Program-made: the position numbers and the translations under genes
Origin: Mycobacterium sp. IS-1264
Lineage (GTDB): Bacteria; Actinomycetota; Actinomycetes; Mycobacteriales; Mycobacteriaceae
Length of the DNA stretch: 64,000 nt
Assembly: GCF_001954195.1 (NCBI RefSeq)
Contig: NZ_MBES01000054.1
Coordinates: forward strand, 16,853-80,852
Direction: 5' to 3'
Shown: in pieces, positions 9,779 through 18,604 of the stretch
Numbering within the stretch: position 1 is the first letter of the stretch
Layout of the letters: each line of letters begins with the position of its first letter
The notes under the pieces: model-generated
Told to the model about the DNA's origin: nothing
Database searches by the model: none
The model's input: only the letters and a program-made list of their open reading frames with translations

Positions 9779-10039
9779 CTACGGAGTCTTCGCCTGATCG
9801 TCGGTGGGCCACGTCAATATCCCGCAGCAGACCGAATGGCTCGATGCCGGTTCCACCACGCCCGGTCGGCGTACCCACCCCGTGATGTCAAAACCTGCCT
9901 CAGCCGCGATCCCGACGATCGTGTCCTGTCCCTCGCGGAACGCGGTGGCGAGCGAACGCTCCAAATCGAGGACACGGAGCTTTTCTTCCGGGTGGTCGAC
10001 GAGGTAGTGGAGAAACCCAGCCATGGCCGATTCGCTCAT
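9779..10039 (-). CDS. Nif11-type lanthipeptide precursor LanA2
   Basis: An 86-residue precursor from ATG 10039, with GAAAGG about 8 bases upstream. Residues 1-58 resemble the Nif11 leader family: MSESAMAGFLHYLVDHPEE, then QDTIVGIAAEAGFDITGW. The C-terminal segment changes character: EPASSHSVCCGILTWP then TDDQAKTP, with adjacent Cys71-Cys72 and Ser66/67/69, Thr76/79/85 as possible dehydration sites. It lies 50 bases after lanM on the same strand. It aligns without gaps to LanA1 through AGFD and is the same length. There is no Gly-Gly cleavage motif. Modification has to be shown experimentally. Confidence 0.82.
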   Translation of the reverse strand: MSESAMAGFLHYLVDHPEEKLRVLDLERSLATAFREGQDTIVGIAAEAGFDITGWVRRPGVVEPASSHSVCCGILTWPTDDQAKTP

Positions 10040-10089
10040 GAACGAGGCCTTTCTGTGTAGGCGCCGGTGCAATCGTAATGAGGCATGCG

Positions 10090-13065
10090 TCAATCGATCA
10101 AGGCGGCGGACAAGATCATCGGCAAGAGCGGCGCAGCTGTGCACGGCAGGCCATCCAGTAGCGCCAGGCCCACGCCCGCCGCGCCTTGAAACAGTCCGAG
10201 GACCTCGCCGAAGCTGAACGCATCTCGTGCGCGCCGATTTGCGAGCACCTGGCCCTCGAGGTTGTCGGCTGCTTCGGTCCAACGCGGGTCGCCGTCACGA
10301 CGACCGGCGGCACGCAGAATGGCCGCCCGACCAGAGCGACCGCAGCACAAGGAGTCCTCCGGCCGGGTGAGGTCGGTCGTCGCGTTCAGTGCGTGTTCGA
10401 GATCCGCATTGACCGCGTCGTCCCACAGCGGTGTGGTCTTGAGGCACAGCCGGGCCAACGCGATTCCGGGTGCTCCATGGCACCAGCTGAGCATGAATCG
10501 CGGCTCCTCCGACTCGATCTCGGTGCGCCTGTAGTCCGGCCAATTGCCCTCGGCCGGGACAAATTGCGATCGCTCATACCCCAACGCTCGCTCGGCGGCT
10601 TCGCGATAGCTACCCTGCCCCGTCACGGCGGCGAGACGCCCGAGCGCGGCGGCCCTGCCCGACGCTCCGTGGGAAAACCCGGTGAGCGCGCGGCCTCCCG
10701 TCGACGGCACCACCCAGCCGCCGTCCTTGCCCTGCCTATCGACGAGGTGGTCGCCGGCCACCCGTGCGAGTTGAACCGCAAGGTGTGTGCCGATCTTCAG
10801 CAGGGGGCCGATCAGTCCGGCGCACCCGAAGATGACGTCCAGATCCTCGTCGGCGCGGACAGTTTCCGGATCCAGCGAATTCAAAAGTACGGGTAATCCG
10901 GTGACCGCCGCGCGACTTAAATCAGGCAGTTGGTCAATGAGCAGGATAAGCGCGAGCAGCTGGCCACCGGCTCCCGCCAGGCCGAGCGGTTGTTCCCGCC
11001 ACCACCGCTGCTTGTCGGGCGCCGAATCCGCGAGCAACCGAACCAGATCGGCGCAGGCGCCCGCGGCCGCCCGGGCGTACACGCCATAGGCTCGCTGGTC
11101 CGATTGCGCACGCGCCAGTGCGGCGAGAAACAGTGCGATCCCCGTCCGGCCGCTGTAGAGCGATGGGCCGAGGGGCCCGTAGCAGGAGTGTTCCGCGTCG
11201 ACCGCGGAGTCGATGCCGAGCCATTCCATGCTGCCGGTATCGTCGGATACCGCTGTGCGAGATAGCAATTCGCCGATCGCAATGGCGGCGCCGAGACGGG
11301 TACCGGCCGTTGGCAGCTCGACGGTGGCGTCGGCCAACGACAAGTCGGGCTGCTGGTCGCGATGCGCCAGCCTGTCCTTAACGGACAGCAGTCCGTTGAT
11401 CAGTGTCAGCTGCAGGTGGATTTCCTCGGAATCGAGTGATTCGATCCGGCGGCGTGCGCTGGCGAGACCGCTGCTGGAGAAGAAGCCCGCCGCGCAAGCA
11501 CCATCTCCGAGCCGGAGGTCGCGTTCGGTGTTGGAGTGCTCGAAGAAGGGGACATCGAGGTCGCGCAGCTGAGCCAGCTCGGCATCGAATACGGCGTCGT
11601 CCGTTACCCCGGCCGCGGTCGCAATCGACTGTCCGAGGCGTTCCAGAACCTCTCGTTGGGCGGTTTCGCTCGTCATGGCCGCCGGCTCGAGCAACTGCCC
11701 ACGCGCTTTCATGTAGGTCCACGTCGGCCGCCGAATGAAACGGCATCGCTGATCGCGGAACCGTTCGAGGTACCCGTTGCTGGCCAACCATGAGTCTTTA
11801 TTTGCCACAACGACTTTGAGTTGCCCTTCGAATCCCGCGCAATAGTCGCGGGAGAACTTGTTGAGCGGGTTGAGGGTACCGATACCGACCGGCAACGACA
11901 TGGGCTGGGCCGCGGTCCGTTCCGCGTCGCCGGTGACCATGCCGTCGGTGTTCAACGCCAGCCAACCCGTGAACTTCTCGTGAGCGGATTTCCGCGACTC
12001 GATTCCGAGCGCGCTGAAGTCGCGAGGCATGCGCTCTGGGCCGACGAAGAACCAGTGCGGCAGCAGCCCAATCCTGACGACAGAGTCGGCGAGACGCGTA
12101 TCCAGTGCGGCGCGTGCGGTCGCCACGCCGGCGCCCGAAAACCCGGGGTGCAGGGTGCCCTGGAACAAGGTTTCGCCGTCGACGAGAATCAGCTGGTCGC
12201 CGTGGGCGATCACGTTCTCGTAATGGCAGTCATTGCAGCCCAGGATGTAGAGGATGGCGGTCAGACGTCCCGCGTTGCGATAGAAGCCGCGTAACTCTTC
12301 GTCACTCTCGCAGATTCGATGTCCGACATATTCCGCGTAACCGTAGCCTTCGCGCGGCAGAACGGTCAGGCTGCGGAGAGGCGGAGCGCCAGGGGTCGCC
12401 CGCGACAAGTCGGATATCAGCGCGTTATAGGCGGCATCGACCTCGAGATCCTTCGGCTTGTACACGACGGCTCGGGTGTCGGCGGCCGTCGCGAACGTCA
12501 GGATCGCGACGGTACGCCCGCCGCGGTGGGGATCGCTGAGGCCGGTCCGCACCCCGACGAGTCCGGCTTCGGATGGCAGGCCGAACGTTTCCGTCAGCAC
12601 ATTGCGATCGCGTCGGACTCGCTCAAGAAGCTCTCGGCTTGAATCCAGCCACGATGCGACCGTCATGCCGAGATGGCGCGCTAGCACCGGGTATTCGTCG
12701 GTCAGCTGCACCAGACCGTCCGCGCGGAGCGCTTCGAGCGCGCGACAATACAGCGTCCGCGGAAACCCGGCGTCCGAGGCTAGCAGATGCGCCTTGACTA
12801 ACTCGGGAAGCGTTCGGTGGGTGTTGAAGAACTGCCAGACGACCGCCTCGCCGACCTCCGATAGCCGACCTGTCAGCTCGTCGCGCAGGTCCTGGATAAC
12901 CCCCGGCTCGGGTCCGTCGGTCAGGCTCGAAGCCAAGACCGCACCGGCACCGGCGGCGATCGGCGCCCAAAGTTCAGCGAAAGAGGGTGCCGGGCCCGGT
13001 CGTGTGCCATCGTCTCGAATGGGCGGCGATTCGCGCAACCACGCCTGAATCGCTGAAAACCGCAC
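10090..13065 (-). CDS. lanM: Class II lanthipeptide synthetase LanM, CCG (ProcM-like) type
   Basis: A 991-residue bifunctional enzyme. The N-terminal dehydratase has the phosphate-handling Lys in AVVYKPKDL (about 199-207) and the kinase-like catalytic set DCHYEN (Asp279, His281, Asn284) with DGE (Asp296, Glu298). The C-terminal LanC-like cyclase has FSHGASG (His799), SWCHGAPG (Cys862) and LCCGRSG (Cys907, Cys908). Most LanM enzymes bind zinc with Cys-Cys-His. Here the His is replaced by Cys, as in ProcM, the promiscuous prochlorosin synthetase. It would dehydrate Ser/Thr and add Cys to form thioether rings. GTG 13065 starts 12 bases after the lanA1 stop, so the genes are co-transcribed. Confidence 0.93.
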   Translation of the reverse strand: MRFSAIQAWLRESPPIRDDGTRPGPAPSFAELWAPIAAGAGAVLASSLTDGPEPGVIQDLRDELTGRLSEVGEAVVWQFFNTHRTLPELVKAHLLASDAGFPRTLYCRALEALRADGLVQLTDEYPVLARHLGMTVASWLDSSRELLERVRRDRNVLTETFGLPSEAGLVGVRTGLSDPHRGGRTVAILTFATAADTRAVVYKPKDLEVDAAYNALISDLSRATPGAPPLRSLTVLPREGYGYAEYVGHRICESDEELRGFYRNAGRLTAILYILGCNDCHYENVIAHGDQLILVDGETLFQGTLHPGFSGAGVATARAALDTRLADSVVRIGLLPHWFFVGPERMPRDFSALGIESRKSAHEKFTGWLALNTDGMVTGDAERTAAQPMSLPVGIGTLNPLNKFSRDYCAGFEGQLKVVVANKDSWLASNGYLERFRDQRCRFIRRPTWTYMKARGQLLEPAAMTSETAQREVLERLGQSIATAAGVTDDAVFDAELAQLRDLDVPFFEHSNTERDLRLGDGACAAGFFSSSGLASARRRIESLDSEEIHLQLTLINGLLSVKDRLAHRDQQPDLSLADATVELPTAGTRLGAAIAIGELLSRTAVSDDTGSMEWLGIDSAVDAEHSCYGPLGPSLYSGRTGIALFLAALARAQSDQRAYGVYARAAAGACADLVRLLADSAPDKQRWWREQPLGLAGAGGQLLALILLIDQLPDLSRAAVTGLPVLLNSLDPETVRADEDLDVIFGCAGLIGPLLKIGTHLAVQLARVAGDHLVDRQGKDGGWVVPSTGGRALTGFSHGASGRAAALGRLAAVTGQGSYREAAERALGYERSQFVPAEGNWPDYRRTEIESEEPRFMLSWCHGAPGIALARLCLKTTPLWDDAVNADLEHALNATTDLTRPEDSLCCGRSGRAAILRAAGRRDGDPRWTEAADNLEGQVLANRRARDAFSFGEVLGLFQGAAGVGLALLDGLPCTAAPLLPMILSAALID

Positions 13066-13077
13066 CCGCCCAACCGA

Positions 13078-13338
13078 TCACCAGAACGACGAAGTCCCCA
13101 CCGCGCAACAGGTCAGTGAGCAGTGCGTCTGATGGCCAGACGGCTCGGGCTTGCCATCGGATGGCCGCTTGGCCCATTCGCTCAGGTCGAAGCCGGCCTG
13201 GGCAGCAATTGCGGCGATAGCGTCGGATTCGCGCCGCATGCGTCTGTCGGCCTCCTGCTCAGCCTGTACGACGCGTTCCCTGAGCGCCGCGTCGGACGCA
13301 AGGGCCTGAAAGAATTGCTCCAAGCTGTATTCGCTCAT
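13078..13338 (-). CDS. Nif11-type lanthipeptide precursor LanA1
   Basis: An 86-residue precursor from ATG 13338, with GAGGAAAGG upstream at good spacing. A longer in-frame ORF (to 13464) lacks that signal. The leader MSEYSLEQFFQALASDAAL through DAIAAIAAQAGFDLSEW fits the Nif11-like family: helical, acidic, ending in an (A)GFD motif. The C-terminus, SGHQTHCSLTCCAVGTSSFW, has Cys73, 77, 78 and Ser/Thr 67, 71, 74, 76, 82, 83, 84, a typical lanthipeptide core. It is the first gene of lanA1-lanM-lanA2. No double-glycine site is seen. EP at 65-66 is also found near the leader end of LanA2. Confidence 0.85.
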   Translation of the reverse strand: MSEYSLEQFFQALASDAALRERVVQAEQEADRRMRRESDAIAAIAAQAGFDLSEWAKRPSDGKPEPSGHQTHCSLTCCAVGTSSFW

Positions 13339-13518
13339 TCGCTGTCGCCCTTTCCTCGAGCCTGAGCGTACTGATCTCGGAAAATTGAGGCAAGACATGG
13401 AGCGGACGTGCTGAGCGCCAGGCTGGACCGTTCGCGAAAATTGGTCGCAATTCTGAATTTTCACGGCCCCCCGACCCGCTGCGCGGGCTGCGTTGTCGCT
13501 GGGCGTAGCGTCGACGGC
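13339..13518. promoter_or_regulatory. Divergent intergenic region, lanA1 / menG
   Basis: This 180-base gap must hold promoters for lanA1 (minus) and menG (plus). It is richer in A/T than its surroundings and contains the inverted repeat GAAAATT (13436-13442) and AATTTTC (13456-13462) with a 13-base spacer. A third GAAAATTGAG-like element lies at 13379-13388. No -10/-35 pair can be assigned with confidence, and no dedicated regulator gene lies in the locus. Confidence 0.4.
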
Positions 13519-14211
13519 GTGAGCCGCGCGGCGCTGGACAAGGACCCCCGCGACGTTGCGTCGATGTTCGACGGCGTCGCCCGCCGCTACGACCTGACCA
13601 ACACCGTGCTGTCGCTGGGCCAGGACCGGTACTGGCGTCGCGCAACCCGTGCGGCGTTGAGGCTCGCGCCCGGCCAGAAGGTGCTCGACCTGGCCGCCGG
13701 CACCGCGGTGTCGACCGTGGAGCTGGGCAAGTCCGGGGCGTGGTGTGTGGCGGCCGACTTTTCGATCGGGATGCTCGCCGCCGGCGCCGCGCGCACGGTG
13801 CCGAAGGTCGCCGGCGACGCCACCCAGCTGCCGTTCGGTGACAACGTATTCGATGCGGTCACAATCAGTTTCGGCTTGCGCAATGTGGCCGACCCGCAGG
13901 CGGCGCTGCGCGAGATGGCGCGGGTCACCCGGCCCGGCGGTCGATTGGTGGTGTGCGAATTTTCCACTCCCACCAACGCGCTGTTCGCCACCGCCTACAA
14001 GGAATATCTGATGCGCGCGCTGCCGCGGGTGGCGCGGGCGGTGTCCAGCAACCCCGACGCCTACGTGTATCTCGCGGAGTCGATCAGGGCCTGGCCCGAC
14101 CAGGCGACGCTGGCGGGTCGAATTTCGGCCGCGGGTTGGTCAGCGGTGCGGTGGCGCAACCTGACGGGCGGCATTGTCGCCTTGCACGCCGCGTACAAGG
14201 CCCTGCGGTGA
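13519..14211 (+). CDS. menG: Demethylmenaquinone methyltransferase MenG
   Basis: A 230-residue SAM methyltransferase of the UbiE/MenG family, performing the last ring methylation of menaquinone. GTG 13519 gives [28 protein letters not shown], which fits the mycobacterial N-terminus. The in-frame ATG at 13408 is too far upstream. Motif I is [16 protein letters not shown] (about 54-69), followed by [22 protein letters not shown] and the UbiE signature [17 protein letters not shown]. In M. tuberculosis it directly follows mgtA. Here the lanthipeptide genes intervene. Confidence 0.95.
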   Translation: MSRAALDKDPRDVASMFDGVARRYDLTNTVLSLGQDRYWRRATRAALRLAPGQKVLDLAAGTAVSTVELGKSGAWCVAADFSIGMLAAGAARTVPKVAGDATQLPFGDNVFDAVTISFGLRNVADPQAALREMARVTRPGGRLVVCEFSTPTNALFATAYKEYLMRALPRVARAVSSNPDAYVYLAESIRAWPDQATLAGRISAAGWSAVRWRNLTGGIVALHAAYKALR

Positions 14212-14218
14212 CCGGGGC

Positions 14219-14605
14219 CTAGCGACCGGCGCTTTGTACGAAGCCGACCTGGTCGGGGCAGTAGTGGTCGACCGCGGCGCCGAGGAACTGGAACGCCTGC
14301 CCCTCGGTGGTGCCGCGCGGCAGGTTGCGCTGGATGAAGTTGGCCGACTTGTACGGGTCGGTGTCCACGCCCCTGCCGATTCGGTCACAGGTGATCTTGC
14401 CCAGCCACGCCAGTTGGTCCTGCGGCTGGTAGATGCCGAACCCGTTCACGGTGTTCTTGAACGGAGCGTCGTAGTCGCTGGGCGGCGACGGCGTCCGCGG
14501 CGTCGGATACGGCGCAGTTGGCGGTGGATCGGCGTACACCGGCGCGGCCAGCGCGATGGCTGCGGCCGCCATGGTGACGCTTGCAAGCAGCTTGGTACCC
14601 CTCAT
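14219..14605 (-). CDS. Secreted DUF732 protein, Rv0559c-like
   Basis: A 128-residue exported protein. An N-terminal signal peptide (MRGTKLLASVTMAAAAIALAAPVYA) ends at a clear Ala-x-Ala site and is followed by a Pro-rich linker and a DUF732 domain with two Cys (ITCDRIG and DHYCPDQV), probably a disulfide. DUF732 proteins are common small secreted mycobacterial proteins of unknown role. It lies downstream of the Rv0560c-like methyltransferase on the same strand, 42 bases away, as in M. tuberculosis, so it may share the salicylate-type induction known there. Confidence 0.85.
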   Translation of the reverse strand: MRGTKLLASVTMAAAAIALAAPVYADPPPTAPYPTPRTPSPPSDYDAPFKNTVNGFGIYQPQDQLAWLGKITCDRIGRGVDTDPYKSANFIQRNLPRGTTEGQAFQFLGAAVDHYCPDQVGFVQSAGR

Positions 14606-14647
14606 TAGCAGGACTATACACCTCGGTGATGGCTCGAAATTGGCAAA

Positions 14648-15367
<720 letters not shown>

Positions 15368-15375
15368 AACCCGCC

Positions 15376-16602
15376 TCAGCTGAACGGCGTGCGGCGGTCG
15401 ATCAGTCGCGACAGCCGGCCCCCGCCGCGCCATACCCGCGCCACCCAGTCGGCATCATCGTCGGTGACCAGGTTGGCCATCACGCGCACGGCGATGGTCA
15501 TGAGTGTTGTGGAGCGCATCGCGATCGGCCCGGTGGCGGGCAGGAAGCGTTGGAAGGTGAGCAGCAACGCCAGCCTGCGCGCCACTGAGAACCCGCGGCC
15601 GTAGTGGTGTTGCAGCAGCGAGGGCCACACCCGCGATAGGTCGCGGATGTCCAGCAGTTCGGCCGCCAGGCGTCCGGTCTCCAGGCCGTAATCGATGCCT
15701 TCGCCGTTGAGTGGGTTGACGCAGGCCGCGGAGTCGCCGATCAGCATCCAATTCGGCCCGGCCACCCCCGACACCGCACCGCCCATCGGCAGCAGCGCCG
15801 AAGCCACCGCGCGGGGCTGGCCGGTAAAGCCCCACTCGTCGCGGCGCAGGTCGGTGTAGTACGAAATCAGCGGCCGCAGCGCCAGATCCGCCGGGCGCTT
15901 GGACGTCGACAACGCTCCCACGCCGATGTTCACCTCGCCGTTGCCGAGCGGAAAAATCCAGCCGTAGCCGGGCAGCACGGCGCCGTCGGGGGAGCGGAGT
16001 TCCAGATGCGACGTCAGCCAGGGGTCGTCGCTGCGGGGGGTGGTCAGGTAGCCGCGGGCGGCCACGCCGTACACCGTCTCTTGATGCCAGCGCCGGCCCA
16101 GTTTGCGCCCCAACGACGACCGGGCCCCGTCGGCGACGATCAGCTGCCGACAGCCCACCTCGGTGCCGTCGGCCAATGTCAGTGACGTCACCCGTCTCGA
16201 TGAGTCATGGTGGGTGGCAACGGCTTTGGTCCCGAGCAGCATCCGCGCGCCGGCGTCTTCGGCGACCTTGCGGATCCGGTCGTCCAGCTCGAAGCGGGCC
16301 ACCGCGCTGCCGGTCGACGGGAACGACGGTCCGGGCCAATCCACTTCCAGCTCGCCGCCGAATCCGCTCATCCGCAGACCCCGATGCCTGATGCGGCTAT
16401 CCAGCCAGTCGCCCAGGCCCAGCCGTTCCAGCTCGGCGACGGCGCGCGGGGTCAGCCCGTCACCGCAGGCCTTGTCGCGGGGGAAGCTGGCCGAGTCGAC
16501 GACCAGGACGTCGCGGCCCGCGCGCGCGGCCCAGGCTGCCGCGGCCGAACCCGCGGGCCCGGCGCCCACGACTACCACGTCGGCCTTGGTCTCCACGCTC
16601 AC
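15376..16602 (-). CDS. menJ: Menaquinone beta-isoprene reductase MenJ
   Basis: A 408-residue FAD-dependent geranylgeranyl-reductase-family enzyme. The Rossmann motif is VVVVGAGPAGSAAAAWAARAGRDVLVVD (about 9-36), followed by FPRDKACGDGLTPRAV, and the second FAD motif is LIGDSAACVNPLNGEGIDYGLETG. In M. tuberculosis MenJ (Rv0561c) saturates one double bond of the MK-9 side chain. GTG 16602 (MSVETKADVV) matches the family length of 408. The upstream in-frame start at 16665 would add an unlikely N-terminal tail. It is divergent from grcC1 across 47 bases. Confidence 0.93.
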   Translation of the reverse strand: MSVETKADVVVVGAGPAGSAAAAWAARAGRDVLVVDSASFPRDKACGDGLTPRAVAELERLGLGDWLDSRIRHRGLRMSGFGGELEVDWPGPSFPSTGSAVARFELDDRIRKVAEDAGARMLLGTKAVATHHDSSRRVTSLTLADGTEVGCRQLIVADGARSSLGRKLGRRWHQETVYGVAARGYLTTPRSDDPWLTSHLELRSPDGAVLPGYGWIFPLGNGEVNIGVGALSTSKRPADLALRPLISYYTDLRRDEWGFTGQPRAVASALLPMGGAVSGVAGPNWMLIGDSAACVNPLNGEGIDYGLETGRLAAELLDIRDLSRVWPSLLQHHYGRGFSVARRLALLLTFQRFLPATGPIAMRSTTLMTIAVRVMANLVTDDDADWVARVWRGGGRLSRLIDRRTPFS

Positions 16603-16649
16603 CAGTATGTTGGTCGAGTGAGTACTCCGGCGAACAGCGGGTGGGTCGG

Positions 16650-17657
16650 GTGAGGACTCCCGCAACGGTGGTGGCGGGCGTGGACTTCGGCGACGCCGCG
16701 TTCGCCGCGACGGTCCGCGACGGTGTCGCGAAAATCGAGCAGCTCATGGACACCGAACTGCGCAGCGCCGACGCGATCATGACCGACTCACTGACCCACC
16801 TGTTCAAGGCCGGCGGCAAGCGGTTCCGGCCGCTTTTCACCGTCCTGTCCGCGCAGATCGGACCCCATCCGGAGGCCGCGGAGGTGACGATCGCCGGCGC
16901 GGTCATCGAGCTGGTGCACCTGGCCACGCTTTACCACGACGACGTGATGGACGAGGCGGAGGTGCGCCGCGGCGCCCCGACGGCGAACGTGCGCTGGAGC
17001 AACAACGTCGCGATCCTGGCGGGCGACTATCTGTTCGCGACGGCGTCGCGGCTGGTCTCGCGGCTGGGCCCAGAGGCAGTGCGGCTCATCGCCGAAACCT
17101 TCGCTCAGCTGGTCACCGGCCAGATGCGCGAGACCCGCGGTGTCGCCGAAGCATCGGATTCGATCGAGCACTACCTGAAGGTGGTGTACGAGAAGACCGC
17201 CTGCCTGATCTCGGCCGCCGGCGAGTTCGGCGCCATGTTCTCCGGGGCGGACGACGACCAGGTCGCGCGGCTGAGCCGGCTCGGCGGCCTGGTGGGCACC
17301 GCGTTTCAGATCTCCGACGACATCATCGACATCGACAGCGACTCCCGCGAATCGGGGAAGCTGCCCGGGACCGATGTGCGCGAAGGGGTGCACACCCTGC
17401 CGATGCTCTACGCGCTGGCCGAAACCGGACCCGAGGCGGCGCGGCTGCGCGAGCTGCTGGCCGGGCCCGTCGACGATGACGACGCCGTGACCGAGGCCCT
17501 GATGCTGTTGCGGGCGTCGCCTGGCATGGCCAAGGCCAAAGATTTCCTGGCGCAATATGCCGCTAAAGCCCATCATGAGCTGGCCCTTTTGCCCGACGTG
17601 CCCGGGCGGCACGCGATGCAGGCGCTGGTCGACTACACCATCAGCCGGCACGGTTAG
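16650..17657 (+). CDS. grcC1: Polyprenyl diphosphate synthase GrcC1
   Basis: A 335-residue trans-polyprenyl synthase from GTG 16650 (MRTPATVVAGVDFGD). The first Asp-rich motif DDVMD is at 97-101 and the second, DDIID, near 225. GGKRFRP (about 55-61) binds the pyrophosphate. It would make the long prenyl diphosphate, perhaps the menaquinone side chain, from IPP, which fits its place beside menJ and menG. Residues before the first DDxxD set chain length, but the product cannot be read off by eye. Confidence 0.92.
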   Translation: MRTPATVVAGVDFGDAAFAATVRDGVAKIEQLMDTELRSADAIMTDSLTHLFKAGGKRFRPLFTVLSAQIGPHPEAAEVTIAGAVIELVHLATLYHDDVMDEAEVRRGAPTANVRWSNNVAILAGDYLFATASRLVSRLGPEAVRLIAETFAQLVTGQMRETRGVAEASDSIEHYLKVVYEKTACLISAAGEFGAMFSGADDDQVARLSRLGGLVGTAFQISDDIIDIDSDSRESGKLPGTDVREGVHTLPMLYALAETGPEAARLRELLAGPVDDDDAVTEALMLLRASPGMAKAKDFLAQYAAKAHHELALLPDVPGRHAMQALVDYTISRHG

Positions 17658-17738
17658 CGCTGATTGCGGAACTCCGCCCGCCGTTTCAGGCGTTCAATAG
17701 GCTGAAGTCCGCGACAGAGTGGTCCGAGGAGGACACCG

Positions 17739-18593
17739 ATGACCTGGCATCCCCATGCCAACAGGCTGAAGACCTTCGCCCTGTTGGTCGGTATGTCCGT
17801 GTTGATCGTGCTGGTGGGCTCGCTGTTCGGCAGGACTGCGATGTGGCTGGCGGTCCTGTTCGCGATCGGCATGAACGCCTACACCTACTTCAACAGCGAC
17901 AAGCTGGCGCTGCGGGCGATGCACGCGCAGCCCGTCTCCGAGCTGCAGTCACCGGCGATGTACCGGATCGTGCGCGAACTGGCCACCTCCGCGCACCAGC
18001 CGATGCCCAGGCTGTACATCAGCGACACGAACGCCCCCAACGCTTTCGCCACCGGACGCAACCCGCGCAACGCCGCGGTGTGCTGCACCACCGGCATTTT
18101 GGGCATCCTCAGCGAGCGTGAGCTGCGCGCCGTGCTCGGGCACGAACTTTCGCACGTCTACAACCGCGACATCCTGATCTCTTGTATCGCCGGCGCCCTG
18201 GCGTCGGTGATCACGGCACTGTCCTACATAGCGATGTTCTTCGGCGGTGACGACCGGGATGGCGAGAATCCCTTTGCGCTGCTGCTGGTTTCGCTGTTGG
18301 GCCCGATCGCCGCGACGGTCGTGCGGCTGGCGGTGTCGCGTTCGCGCGAATACCAGGCCGACGAGTCGGGTGCCGTCCTGACCGGTGACCCGCTGGCGCT
18401 GGCATCGGCGCTGCGCAAGATCTCCGGCGGCGTGCAGGCGGCGCCGCTGCCGCCGGAGCCGCAGCTGGCCAGTCAGGCGCACCTGATGATCGCCAACCCG
18501 TTCCGTGCGGGTGAGCGAATCGGGTCGCTGTTCTCGACGCACCCGCCGATCGAGGACCGCATCCGCCGGCTGGAAGCGATGGCGCGGGGTTAG
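17739..18593 (+). CDS. htpX: Membrane zinc metalloprotease HtpX
   Basis: A 284-residue M48 protease for quality control of membrane proteins. It has two N-terminal membrane helices (residues 12-50), the zinc motif HELSH at 135-139, the third zinc ligand Glu in [10 protein letters not shown], and two further hydrophobic segments around 147-205. ATG 17739 has GAGGAGGA upstream. The position after grcC1 agrees with Rv0562-Rv0563. The stop is followed immediately by the first of two palindromes belonging to the next region. Confidence 0.95.
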   Translation: MTWHPHANRLKTFALLVGMSVLIVLVGSLFGRTAMWLAVLFAIGMNAYTYFNSDKLALRAMHAQPVSELQSPAMYRIVRELATSAHQPMPRLYISDTNAPNAFATGRNPRNAAVCCTTGILGILSERELRAVLGHELSHVYNRDILISCIAGALASVITALSYIAMFFGGDDRDGENPFALLLVSLLGPIAATVVRLAVSRSREYQADESGAVLTGDPLALASALRKISGGVQAAPLPPEPQLASQAHLMIANPFRAGERIGSLFSTHPPIEDRIRRLEAMARG

Positions 18594-18604
18594 GGCCTTC
18601 TTGG

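Noticed and set aside
10040..10282. Longer LanA2 frame reaching 10282
   Set aside because: It would overlap the 3' end of lanM by about 190 bases with Arg-rich low-complexity sequence. ATG 10039 has its own ribosome binding site.
10186..13048. Several long plus-strand frames across the lanM gene
   Set aside because: They are antisense shadows of a high-GC gene. They lack recognisable domains, while the minus frame carries a full LanM with catalytic motifs.
13339..13464. N-terminal extension of LanA1 to 13464
   Set aside because: The 42 extra residues have no leader character, and the good ribosome binding site precedes ATG 13338. Most of the extension lies in the promoter region.
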